Of a stretch of DNA of 64,000 bases, positions 28,911 through 37,389 are shown one piece after another (the first letter of the stretch is position 1; each line of letters opens with the position of its first letter). The notes below the pieces were generated by a model. The model was given only the letters and a program-made list of their open reading frames with translations. It was not told where the DNA came from and searched no databases. The stretch comes from Staphylococcus sp. GSSP0090 (lineage in GTDB: Bacteria > Bacillota > Bacilli > Staphylococcales > Staphylococcaceae), in NCBI RefSeq assembly GCF_013391405.1, contig NZ_JACBFD010000040.1, positions 1 through 64,000 of the forward strand. Reading direction: 5' to 3'. A program made the position numbers and the translations under genes.

Positions 28911-29981
28911 ATGAAGAACTCTAAAAAATTTTCAATGGAAGAACGCATACTAAAGTGGACGAAGCGGCATAAAAAAAGGAATTCAATATACACCGGTATT
29001 ATCTTTGTTATAGCGTTGGTACTTTTAGTATTTGCCATGGCTTCACAAAAAATTGAACCAGTAAAAGCAATAGGAAAAGCCCCCAATGAGATCAGTATGA
29101 CATACCTAGGAAACATTGAATTAAATAATCATATAAGAAAAAATAATCTTGATGATGCTTTTGCTTCAATTAAAGATATTTTAAAAGGAAGTGATTATTC
29201 TACTGCGAGTTTAGAAATGACAAAGTTTTCAGATGATAGGAAAACGAACATAGCCAAAAACTTGGAAAATGTATTGTTCTTGAAAGGACTCAATATAAAA
29301 AGTTTAAATGTGATCAATCAAGTCACTGATAATATTACGGCACGTGATTTTATGAAATCAGTAGAAGCTCAAACTGGATATAATTATCTTACTGGAAATG
29401 GTTCAAATCCGATCAATAGTAAGACGGTACAACAAACGATAAAAGGTAAGAAGATTGCTAATGTTTCATTTACGGATGTTGAATCAAATTATACGGATAC
29501 ACTGAAAAATACAACATCCGTCAGCTTAGAACCCAATATTTATATACCATTAATTAAAAAACTTAAAGAGAATAACGATTTTGTAGTTGTGAATGTTGAT
29601 TGGGGTATCACCGATGAACGTTCAGTGACGACTAGGCAAAGAGAATACGCACATTCATTATCTGATGCTGGTGCTGATGTGATTATTGGTCATAACTCGG
29701 TTGTTCAAGAAATTGAAAAATATAAAGATACAGATATTTTTTATAGTCTAGGCAATGCAACATCTGAAGATTTCTTATCAAAAAACAAACAAGGTCTAGC
29801 AGTACAACAAACTTGGAATGGTAAACAATCTAAATTTATGGTTACACCAATTAAATCACAGGGTGGTAAAGTGACAAAGTCATCACCAAATGTAGTAGAA
29901 GAAAGAAAGTTATTGAATAATATAGAAGGTAAAAACTTGAATCTTAAAAAAGAAAACGGAGGCTACGTTTATGAACATTAA
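28911..29981 (+). CDS. capA: Poly-gamma-glutamate synthesis/export protein CapA
   Basis: A 356-residue CapA/PgsA protein with one N-terminal membrane helix (IYTGIIFVIALVLLVFAMAS, about 23-43) and a large outer calcineurin-like fold domain. Family traces are MTYLGNIELNNHIRKNN (usual start of the domain), DFVVVNVDWGITDERSVTTR near 225 and ADVIIGHNSVVQEIEKYKD near 255. It is needed for polymer transport and stabilises the CapB-CapC synthase. AAGGAG precedes the ATG. Its last codons overlap the capE start. Confidence 0.94.
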   Translation: MKNSKKFSMEERILKWTKRHKKRNSIYTGIIFVIALVLLVFAMASQKIEPVKAIGKAPNEISMTYLGNIELNNHIRKNNLDDAFASIKDILKGSDYSTASLEMTKFSDDRKTNIAKNLENVLFLKGLNIKSLNVINQVTDNITARDFMKSVEAQTGYNYLTGNGSNPINSKTVQQTIKGKKIANVSFTDVESNYTDTLKNTTSVSLEPNIYIPLIKKLKENNDFVVVNVDWGITDERSVTTRQREYAHSLSDAGADVIIGHNSVVQEIEKYKDTDIFYSLGNATSEDFLSKNKQGLAVQQTWNGKQSKFMVTPIKSQGGKVTKSSPNVVEERKLLNNIEGKNLNLKKENGGYVYEH

Positions 29982-30129
29982 ACAACATTGGGTAAGTATT
30001 ACAATCATTTCAATTGTATTAGTAATTTTTCTTTTAATTGTGTTTGCTAGAGCAAATGAAGGTCTTGATCAATATGAAAAAAATGAGCTGGAGACTTCTC
30101 ACCACCAATATTTGTCTAAAGGAGCTTAA
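29971..30129 (+). CDS. capE: Small poly-gamma-glutamate protein CapE/PgsE
   Basis: A 52-residue reading frame (MNIKQHWVSITIISIVLVIF at its start) with one membrane helix and a short acidic/polar tail ending HHQYLSKGA. AACGGAGG lies nine bases before the ATG, and the frame overlaps the end of capA by 11 bases and ends two bases before capD. Size, helix and position between capA and capD match CapE of Bacillus anthracis and PgsE of B. subtilis, the fourth component of PGA synthesis. Easily missed because of its length. The call rests mainly on position and shape. Confidence 0.82.
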   Translation: MNIKQHWVSITIISIVLVIFLLIVFARANEGLDQYEKNELETSHHQYLSKGA

Positions 30130-30131
30130 GT

Positions 30132-31724
30132 ATGAGTATTTACAATAAGAAATCGCTCATCGTAATATTACTCCTAACAATCATTATTTCATTTTTCTTT
30201 TTTATGATTACGAAAAAAGATAATTATGATAAAGATGATTTATATGAGAATAAAATCGCTGATCATAGTCAAGATAAATCAGACAAAAATTACGGTGTCG
30301 CTTCAAACAACCCAATTGCTACGCGCGTTGGTGAAAAAATCTTAAAAGATGGTGGTAACGCCGTAGACGCATCCATGGGCGTTTCTTATGCTTTAGCTGT
30401 AACTGAACCACATTCATCTGGTTTAGGTGGCGGTGGTGCTATGCTATCTTATGATGGTCAAGAGAATGTAGCACCTAAACAATGGCAATATAAAGATATT
30501 TCGTCATTTGATTTTAAACAAAAGGATGAAATCGGTACGCCTGGTTTTGTTCGAGGATTACATGATGCACATAAAGAAGCAGGGAAAATGGATGAAAAGA
30601 AAATCCTGAATTACGTTATTCCTTTAGCTGAAGATGGTTTTGAAGTAGATTCAGAACTCGAACGAAGTCTCAAATTATACGGTTCAGACATCGATAGAAA
30701 TTCACCTTTCTTTGATGGCAAACAAACGAAAAGAGAAGGCGATGTTGTTAAACAACCAGCTTTAGCTTCTACAATCAAAGGCATTAGAGACAATGGGCCT
30801 GATTATTTCTATGATAAGATTGGTAAAAGCGTTTCTAAACAATTAGATGATGAAATTAATGAAAAAGATTTTGAAAGTTATAAAACAGAGAAGAAAGAAC
30901 CTGTAGGTACAGATTACTTAAATAATAAAGTTTACTCTGCGTCTAACCCACTTGGTGGTACGTTAATGCTTCAAGGTTTGGAAATTGATGAAGCTACGGA
31001 TAACCAAGCGGCACCAGATAATCGTCTAGATTACATAACAGGTATTTTAAAATCTAGAGCACTGATGTATAGAAATAGAGATATCATTAACGGGCAAGAT
31101 GAAGATTATGACGAGTATTTATCTCAAGATTACTTGCTCGGTAGATTAAACGAGGTTAACTTTAACAGTAACTTTAATACGAACAATGTTGATAATACGA
31201 GTACAACGCACTTTGTGGTCATAGATAAAGATGGGAAATTAACAAGTACAACCAATACACTAGCGAGTTTCTTTGGTTCTGGTAAATTTATGAAAGAGGG
31301 ATTCTATATGAATAACTCATTAAATAACTTCTCTTCAAATCCCGCTAGCCCTAACTATGGTGGTAAACACAAAGAACCAAGATCATTCACTGCACCAAGT
31401 ATTGTTGTAGGTCCTGATTATTATATGGGCATAGGCACACCTGGTGGTAATAAAATTCCAACAACGCTGAATGAAGTACTTGTAGATTATTTAAGAGGCG
31501 ATGGTACGCTTCAAAAGTCAATCGATAAACCACGTTTTTACAATGATGGTGGGAAAATATTCTATGAAAATGCAACCAGTAAACAAGATGTAGATATATT
31601 CAAGAGTTTAGGATTCGAAATTGAAGAAAAACGCAATGATCCAAACTTTGGTAGTGTCCAAGCTGCACTTTACAATAAAAATGATAAAACAGTAGAAATA
31701 GGACAAGATGTTGGTAATAGATAA
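30132..31724 (+). CDS. capD: Capsule gamma-glutamyltranspeptidase CapD
   Basis: A 530-residue N-terminal nucleophile hydrolase of the gamma-glutamyltranspeptidase family, with one membrane anchor (IVILLLTIIISFFFFMI). In Bacillus anthracis CapD cleaves PGA and attaches it to peptidoglycan; in S. epidermidis it acts with capBCA. The autoprocessing Thr is probably the second of the pair in NTSTTHFVVIDKDG (about 357), with GLGGGGAMLSYDG in the large subunit and the small subunit motif GTPGGNKIPTTLNEV. AAAGGAG precedes the ATG. It is the last gene before a strong terminator. Confidence 0.92.
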   Translation: MSIYNKKSLIVILLLTIIISFFFFMITKKDNYDKDDLYENKIADHSQDKSDKNYGVASNNPIATRVGEKILKDGGNAVDASMGVSYALAVTEPHSSGLGGGGAMLSYDGQENVAPKQWQYKDISSFDFKQKDEIGTPGFVRGLHDAHKEAGKMDEKKILNYVIPLAEDGFEVDSELERSLKLYGSDIDRNSPFFDGKQTKREGDVVKQPALASTIKGIRDNGPDYFYDKIGKSVSKQLDDEINEKDFESYKTEKKEPVGTDYLNNKVYSASNPLGGTLMLQGLEIDEATDNQAAPDNRLDYITGILKSRALMYRNRDIINGQDEDYDEYLSQDYLLGRLNEVNFNSNFNTNNVDNTSTTHFVVIDKDGKLTSTTNTLASFFGSGKFMKEGFYMNNSLNNFSSNPASPNYGGKHKEPRSFTAPSIVVGPDYYMGIGTPGGNKIPTTLNEVLVDYLRGDGTLQKSIDKPRFYNDGGKIFYENATSKQDVDIFKSLGFEIEEKRNDPNFGSVQAALYNKNDKTVEIGQDVGNR

Positions 31725-31770
31725 TTCGCACATCGTCATACAAAGGGGTATGCATTATAATAAATAACTA

Positions 31771-31814
31771 AAAAACAAGTCTGGGACATATATTAGTGTC
31801 CCAGACTTGTTTCT
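31771..31814. terminator. Bidirectional terminator after capD
   Basis: AAAAACAAGTCTGGGACA / TGTCCCAGACTTGTTTCTC, a long stem that serves capD and the convergent aminotransferase gene. Confidence 0.85.
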
Positions 31815-31897
31815 CAATTGAGCAGGTTATATAAAGTCTAATGTCCAAATGTTACTTAAACGCATCAACATTGACAATGCCTATGTCGATGAGATGG

Positions 31898-33235
31898 TTA
31901 CCAACCTTGACCTGCAGTATCATAGTTAGCTAATTTACCGGACTCAAAATCTGATATCGCAGCTTCTAAAACGTTTAGCGCAGTATCCAGCTGTTCATAG
32001 GTGATTACAAGTGGGGGTTGAAAGCGTAGTACGTTGCCTGCCACTGCAATAATGACAACACCGTTATCAAAGCAACGATTACAAATTTTTAGTGCAGCTT
32101 CTGAAGCGCGTGTTTTATTAATTTTATCGGAAACGATATCAATACCAATGGATAAACCTTTTCCTCTGACGTCACCAACAATGTTGAATTGCTCTGTCCA
32201 TGCATCGATACGTTTGCGCACATAGTTACCTTTATCTGTACTTGCTTGTAATAAATTTTGATCTTCAATCATGGCAATGGTTGCTAATGCTGCTTCACAA
32301 CTTACTGGATTAGCTCCTGTGGTAAAGAGATGCGCAGGTGCTTCTAAATAATCCATGATTTCTGAACGTCCTACGATGGCTGACATAGGTAAACCACCTG
32401 CCAATGATTTACCGAATGTAATTAAATCAGGTTCGATATGATAATGTGATACAGAACTCCAGCTACCAGTGCGCCCTAATCCTTGTTGAATATCATCAAC
32501 AGCAAGCAAGATACCATGTGCTTTACACAAGTCTTGTAAAGCTTCAAAGTAACCGTCTACGGGTTCAAGTAAACCACCATCACCTTGTATTGTCTCGATC
32601 ATGATACATGCAACTTCATCTGCTGGCACATACTTTTCAAACATTTCTTTAAGTGGCGCTAAGTATTCGGCAACGGTATTAGGTTGATTACTACCAAACA
32701 TGCCACGGTAATTGTCTGGAAATGGAATATGATAAAAACCAGGCAACATTGGGCCATAATGTTTACGCATATTTAAACTAATCGCAGACATTGAAAGTGA
32801 GCCATAGGTTGAACCATGATATGCATTTACAAAGCTAATGATATAAGGTCGGCCAGTATAAGCACGTGCTAGCTTGATAATACCGTCATTAGCATCTGAG
32901 CCAGATAGACCAAATAGTACTCGTTTTTCATATTGACCTGGTGAAATTTCACATAATTTTTTTGCTAATTTAACTAAGGGTTCATGATACATGTAAGCAG
33001 GGGTATAGTGAATGAATTGGTCTACTTGCGCTTTGATTGCTTCAGTGACTTGTTCAGGTGCATGTCCAACATTCTGCGAACTTGCACTTGATAATAGATC
33101 AATATAGGTATTGCCTTCGACGTCAACGAGTGTTGCACCATATCCATGAGAAATTGCCAAAGGATAATATTTGATGCGTCCTGGTTTTGCGAAGTATTGA
33201 CTGTCCTCATTTATAAGTTGCTCTGATTTGTTCAT
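31898..33235 (-). CDS. Class III aminotransferase (4-aminobutyrate/ornithine type)
   Basis: A 445-residue PLP enzyme with the class III signature: the Asp of LLAVDDIQQGLGRTG (about 240-255) and the PLP lysine in PDLITFGKSLAGGLPMSA (about 280). SGSDANDGIIKLARAYTGRP is the cofactor phosphate loop. Overall it looks most like GabT-type 4-aminobutyrate transaminases or related diamine/ornithine enzymes; the family is too broad to fix the amino donor. Note DDIQ in place of the more common DEVQ. GGGAGGC lies upstream of the ATG. It is monocistronic, so no succinate-semialdehyde dehydrogenase partner is seen here. Confidence 0.82.
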   Translation of the reverse strand: MNKSEQLINEDSQYFAKPGRIKYYPLAISHGYGATLVDVEGNTYIDLLSSASSQNVGHAPEQVTEAIKAQVDQFIHYTPAYMYHEPLVKLAKKLCEISPGQYEKRVLFGLSGSDANDGIIKLARAYTGRPYIISFVNAYHGSTYGSLSMSAISLNMRKHYGPMLPGFYHIPFPDNYRGMFGSNQPNTVAEYLAPLKEMFEKYVPADEVACIMIETIQGDGGLLEPVDGYFEALQDLCKAHGILLAVDDIQQGLGRTGSWSSVSHYHIEPDLITFGKSLAGGLPMSAIVGRSEIMDYLEAPAHLFTTGANPVSCEAALATIAMIEDQNLLQASTDKGNYVRKRIDAWTEQFNIVGDVRGKGLSIGIDIVSDKINKTRASEAALKICNRCFDNGVVIIAVAGNVLRFQPPLVITYEQLDTALNVLEAAISDFESGKLANYDTAGQGW

Positions 33236-33739
33236 AACTTGTGCCTCCCAATGATTGAAAATAATATATTGCGAATGTTGGATACAGATTTGGATTGAAA
33301 ATAATGATTGGCACTTTATTTATTACGAGTGCATTTTTAAGTGTGAATGATTACTTATTGCCATAGCGCATGCGTTATGACGTCTCCTAAATAATCGTTG
33401 ATACGTATGAATATACTAAGAAAATTTAGAATTGTAAATATATTCTGAAAAATTAAAATTGAATAACGCACATTATGTGTAATTTGACACAAATATCCTG
33501 TTAATGGGAGAGATTGTAAAGTCTTGTTAAAAAAATAGTATCGATTTGGGCACAGTCGAACACTGTGAACATGTAATCAGTAGAAAAAGTAAGTGATAAT
33601 TGGTAATATTGTTCTTATAATATAATATTTTTATCTATAACAAAAATCAGAGTATATATATGGCGTTAATTAAACATAAAAATAAATCGTGAAAATATTT
33701 GAAAACAATACAATTTAGCATTTTAATGGAGGAATGTAT
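33236..33739. other. Intergenic region between aminotransferase and tarI
   Basis: About 500 bases without a gene, holding two divergent promoters. Two weak sites stand out: a CodY-like box with three mismatches (33439-33453) and ATGTGTAATTTGACACAA (33475-33492), a near-palindrome that matches the Rex motif TTGTGAAWWWWTTCACAA at 14 of 18 positions. TTGTAAAGTCTTGTTAAA at 33514 looks like a WalR repeat but the spacing is one base short. Confidence 0.35.
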
Positions 33740-34456
33740 ATGATTTATGCGGGAATACTAGCGGGTGGCATCGGCTCAAGAATGGGTAATGTGCCCTTAC
33801 CAAAACAATTTTTAGATTTAGATGGGAAACCTATCTTAGTACATACAGTTGAGAAGTTTTTATTAACAAGTGAATTCGATAAGATATTTATCGCTACACC
33901 TCAAAAATGGATTTCTCACACTAAAGATACACTACGTAAGCATCATATAACTGATGACAGAATCGAAGTAGTTCAAGGTGGTTCAGATCGAAATGAAACC
34001 ATTATGAATATTATAAGTGCAGCAGAAAAAGAAAATGGTATTTCTGATGAGGATGTTATTATTACGCATGATGCGGTACGACCATTTTTAACGCGTAGAA
34101 TCATTAAAGAAAACATTGAAAGTGTTCTAAAATATGGTGCAGTAGATACTGTGATTACTGCGACGGATACGATTATCACATCTGCAGATGGGGATTCTAT
34201 TCAATCGATACCTGTAAGAAGTGAGATGTATCAAGGACAAACACCTCAATCTTTCAACGTAAATTTATTGAGAAACAGCTACAATGATTTGTCTGATGCG
34301 GATAAACAAATCATGACAGATGCATGTAAGATTCTAGTCGTAGCAGATAAACAAGTGAAATTGGTAATGGGAGAATTATATAACATTAAAATAACGACAC
34401 CTTATGATCTTAAAGTGGCAAACTCAATCATAAAAGGTGGGATGTTGAGTGATTAA
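33740..34456 (+). CDS. tarI: Ribitol-5-phosphate cytidylyltransferase
   Basis: Makes CDP-ribitol from CTP and ribitol 5-phosphate for wall teichoic acid. The 238-residue protein has the nucleotidyltransferase start [20 protein letters not shown] with the CTP-binding Gly/Arg/Lys loop, plus [13 protein letters not shown] near residue 110. Length equals S. aureus TarI. IspD (isoprenoid) is a close relative, but this cell has the mevalonate pathway and the gene sits beside tarJ and tarL. TGGAGGA at 33727-33733 favours ATG 33740 over 33734. Its end overlaps tarJ by eight bases. Confidence 0.93.
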   Translation: MIYAGILAGGIGSRMGNVPLPKQFLDLDGKPILVHTVEKFLLTSEFDKIFIATPQKWISHTKDTLRKHHITDDRIEVVQGGSDRNETIMNIISAAEKENGISDEDVIITHDAVRPFLTRRIIKENIESVLKYGAVDTVITATDTIITSADGDSIQSIPVRSEMYQGQTPQSFNVNLLRNSYNDLSDADKQIMTDACKILVVADKQVKLVMGELYNIKITTPYDLKVANSIIKGGMLSD

Positions 34457-35477
34457 TCAAGTTTATCAACTCGTTGCGCCGAGACAATTTGAAGTAACAT
34501 ATAATAACGAAGATATTAAAAGTAACAAAGTTATCGTGAGACCGCTATATTTATCTATATGTGCTGCTGATCAAAGATATTATACAGGTAGTAGAAATGA
34601 AAAAGTTTTGAAAAAGAAATTACCTATGTCACTAATTCACGAAGGCGTAGGAGAAGTGGTTTATGACAGTAAAGGTGAATATAAAATTGGTACAAGGGTC
34701 ATCATGGTTCCTAATACACCAGTGGAAAAAGATGATGTCATTGCAGAAAATTATTTACCGAGTAGTAAATTTAGATCTAGTGGCTTCGATGGTTTTATGC
34801 AAGATTATGTATTTATGGATCATGATCGTGTCGTTGAAATAGATGACAGTATTGAAGATTTAAGTACAATTGCTTATTCAGAGTTAGTTAGTGTCAGTTG
34901 GCACGCATTACAGAGATTTGAACGTAAATCCATTGCCAATAAAAATAGTTTTGGTGTATGGGGAGATGGTAACTTAGGATATATAACAGCGATTTTATTA
35001 AGTAAGCTGTATCCTGAAGCTAAGATATATGTTTTTGGTAAAACAGATTATAAATTAAGTCATTTTTCGTTTGTGGAACAGATTCATCATATCGACGAAG
35101 TACCTGAAGATGTAACGATTGATCATGCCTTTGAGTGTGTAGGCGGAAAAGGTAGCCAATCTGCAGTGAATCAAATTATTGATTTGGTATCACCTGAAGG
35201 AACGATTAGCCTACTAGGTGTGAGTGAATATCCAATTGAAGTTAATACACGCCTAGTACTTGAAAAAGGACTCACGATGTTTGGTAGTAGTCGAAGTGGT
35301 GCACAAGATTTTAGAGAAATTGCCGAATTTTATAAAAATAATCCAGATGTTGTAGAAAAGCTCGCACTTCTTAAAGGAAATGAGTTTGATGTTAAAACGA
35401 TTAACGATGCTGTCAATGCCTTTGAAACCGATTTATCGACATCATGGGGTAAAACAGTTATTAAATGGACAATGTAA
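34449..35477 (+). CDS. tarJ: Ribulose-5-phosphate reductase (ribitol-5-phosphate dehydrogenase)
   Basis: An NADPH-dependent medium-chain dehydrogenase that reduces ribulose 5-phosphate to ribitol 5-phosphate for TarI. The 342-residue protein starts at a GTG and aligns along its length with S. aureus TarJ (341): [19 protein letters not shown], the zinc-site [13 protein letters not shown] and [11 protein letters not shown], and the Rossmann part [20 protein letters not shown]. It overlaps tarI, the usual TarI/TarJ pair that works as a complex. Confidence 0.95.
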   Translation: MINQVYQLVAPRQFEVTYNNEDIKSNKVIVRPLYLSICAADQRYYTGSRNEKVLKKKLPMSLIHEGVGEVVYDSKGEYKIGTRVIMVPNTPVEKDDVIAENYLPSSKFRSSGFDGFMQDYVFMDHDRVVEIDDSIEDLSTIAYSELVSVSWHALQRFERKSIANKNSFGVWGDGNLGYITAILLSKLYPEAKIYVFGKTDYKLSHFSFVEQIHHIDEVPEDVTIDHAFECVGGKGSQSAVNQIIDLVSPEGTISLLGVSEYPIEVNTRLVLEKGLTMFGSSRSGAQDFREIAEFYKNNPDVVEKLALLKGNEFDVKTINDAVNAFETDLSTSWGKTVIKWTM

Positions 35478-35551
35478 ATTTGTAAGCTTTTTAGCCTTTT
35501 AATTAGTAATAAAAAAGCTTTCAACTTAGATGAAGAGAGGATTTTTTAAAA

Positions 35552-37240
35552 TTGAGTAAATCTAAAATAATAATTGATAATATTTATTGGGAAAGAATTC
35601 AATTATTTATTGAAGGTCATGTTGAAGATATAAAGCTAAATAAGAAAAACTTTGTACTGAGAAACTTGACTGAAACGAAAGAACTAAAAGCTAACGATGT
35701 GAAAATAGAAGGCAATCAATTTAAGGCACGTTTTAATGTTGCCATATTAGATGATGGTAATTATCTACCATCAGGTGAGTACTTAATCGTGTATAAGAGT
35801 GACCTTGATTACATTGCCAATATCAATGAAACATTGTTAGACCCCAATAATTATGAATTAGAAGAAGTAATACTCGAACAATATAGCGATGAAACAACGC
35901 AAAATGGCAAAAACAATTTATTATTAGAACACTTTGCATTTACCTTTAAAAAAGGAGGTAATTCATCTAAAACAGAGTACACAGTTAAACCAATGATTTC
36001 GAGTGAAGTTAACGAATTTGTATTAAATATCATATTTAAGGCACCTATGCCTAAAATGAATCCAATTAAGCAAAAGATTACCAATCTTAAATTAAAATAT
36101 AATAAATATTCGTTTAATGTACGTAACTTCATCTTTCAATCTATATTTAAGATTACGAAGTTTTTCCATTTGAAAAAAGGTAACACAGTGCTGTTTACTT
36201 CTGATTCTAGAGCGGAAATGTCAGGTAATTTTGAATATGTTTACAATGAAATGTTACGTCAAAATTTAGATAAAAAGTATAAAATACATGCATTGTTTAA
36301 ATCTAATATATCTGCGCGACGTAATTTTATTGATAAATTTAAATTTCCGTATTTATTAGGTAAAGCAGACTACATTTTTGTAGATGACTTCCATCCATTA
36401 CTTTATACCGTGAAATTTAGAAAGAGTCAGGAAATCATCCAAGTTTGGCATGCAGTAGGTGCATTTAAAACAGTAGGCTATAGTCGTACTGGTAAAAAAG
36501 GTGGACCGTTCTTTAATTCTGTTAACCACAGAAATTATACGAAAGCATTTGTATCATCAGAAACGGATATTCCATTTTATGGTGAGGCGTTTGGGATTAA
36601 AGAACAAAATATTATTCCAACGGGTGTTCCAAGAACAGATATACTATTTGATCAAGACTATGAAAAAGCAATTGTTGCAGATATGGAAGAAGCATTGCCA
36701 ATCGTTAAAGGAAAGCAAGTGATATTATTTGCGCCGACGTTTAGAGGTAGTGGACATCATACAGCACATTATCCTTTTTTCAAAATTGATTTTGCAAGAT
36801 TTGCACGCTACTGTCGTGAAAATAATGCCGTTGTGTTATTCAAGATGCATCCATTTGTTAAAAATAAATTAAACATTCCTAGAGCGTATCAAGAATATTT
36901 TGTAGATGTTTCTGATTTTAGAGAAGTAAATGATATTTTATTTATTACGGATATTTTAATTAGTGATTATTCATCACTCGTATATGAATTTGCTGTATTT
37001 AAACGACCGATGCTATTTTATGCATTTGATTTAGAAGATTACATTACATCACGTGATTTTTATGAACCATATGAAACGTTTGTACCTGGTAAAATCGTTG
37101 AATCGTTTAACGATTTAATTGTAGCATTGGACCAAAAAGACTTTGAAGTTGAAAAGGTTGAGCCATTTTTAGATAAACATTTTAAATATCAAGATGGACG
37201 TTCAAGTGAACGTTTAGTAAGAAATGTTTTTGGCAGTTAA
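35552..37240 (+). CDS. tarL: Poly(ribitol-phosphate) polymerase
   Basis: Builds the poly(ribitol phosphate) chain of wall teichoic acid from CDP-ribitol at the inner membrane face. The 562-residue length is that of S. aureus TarL, with the same blocks: VLFTSDSRAEMSGNFEYVYN, QVWHAVGAFKTVGYSRTGKK (catalytic His), FAPTFRGSGHHTAHYP, LFKMHPFVKN and ISDYSSLVYEFAVF of the CDP-glycerol/ribitol transferase family. The start is a TTG with GAGAGG about 11 bases before it. It follows tarJ after 74 bases and precedes tarS. Confidence 0.94.
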   Translation: MSKSKIIIDNIYWERIQLFIEGHVEDIKLNKKNFVLRNLTETKELKANDVKIEGNQFKARFNVAILDDGNYLPSGEYLIVYKSDLDYIANINETLLDPNNYELEEVILEQYSDETTQNGKNNLLLEHFAFTFKKGGNSSKTEYTVKPMISSEVNEFVLNIIFKAPMPKMNPIKQKITNLKLKYNKYSFNVRNFIFQSIFKITKFFHLKKGNTVLFTSDSRAEMSGNFEYVYNEMLRQNLDKKYKIHALFKSNISARRNFIDKFKFPYLLGKADYIFVDDFHPLLYTVKFRKSQEIIQVWHAVGAFKTVGYSRTGKKGGPFFNSVNHRNYTKAFVSSETDIPFYGEAFGIKEQNIIPTGVPRTDILFDQDYEKAIVADMEEALPIVKGKQVILFAPTFRGSGHHTAHYPFFKIDFARFARYCRENNAVVLFKMHPFVKNKLNIPRAYQEYFVDVSDFREVNDILFITDILISDYSSLVYEFAVFKRPMLFYAFDLEDYITSRDFYEPYETFVPGKIVESFNDLIVALDQKDFEVEKVEPFLDKHFKYQDGRSSERLVRNVFGS

Positions 37241-37389
37241 TTTAAGTAAATAAGCATACTAATTAAAACATAATGAGTTAATTACAAAAATATATCATCA
37301 GCTTAGTTATAGCATGGAACCGTGTATTTGCGTTTGCCGAACGACTGATATTGATTTGTACTTAACTCATTTTTACAAGGTGGAGTATA

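Noticed and set aside
33513-33532. A WalR-like direct repeat TGTAAA...TGTTAA before tarI
   Set aside because: The half-sites are 10 rather than 11 bases apart, and no other element supports it.
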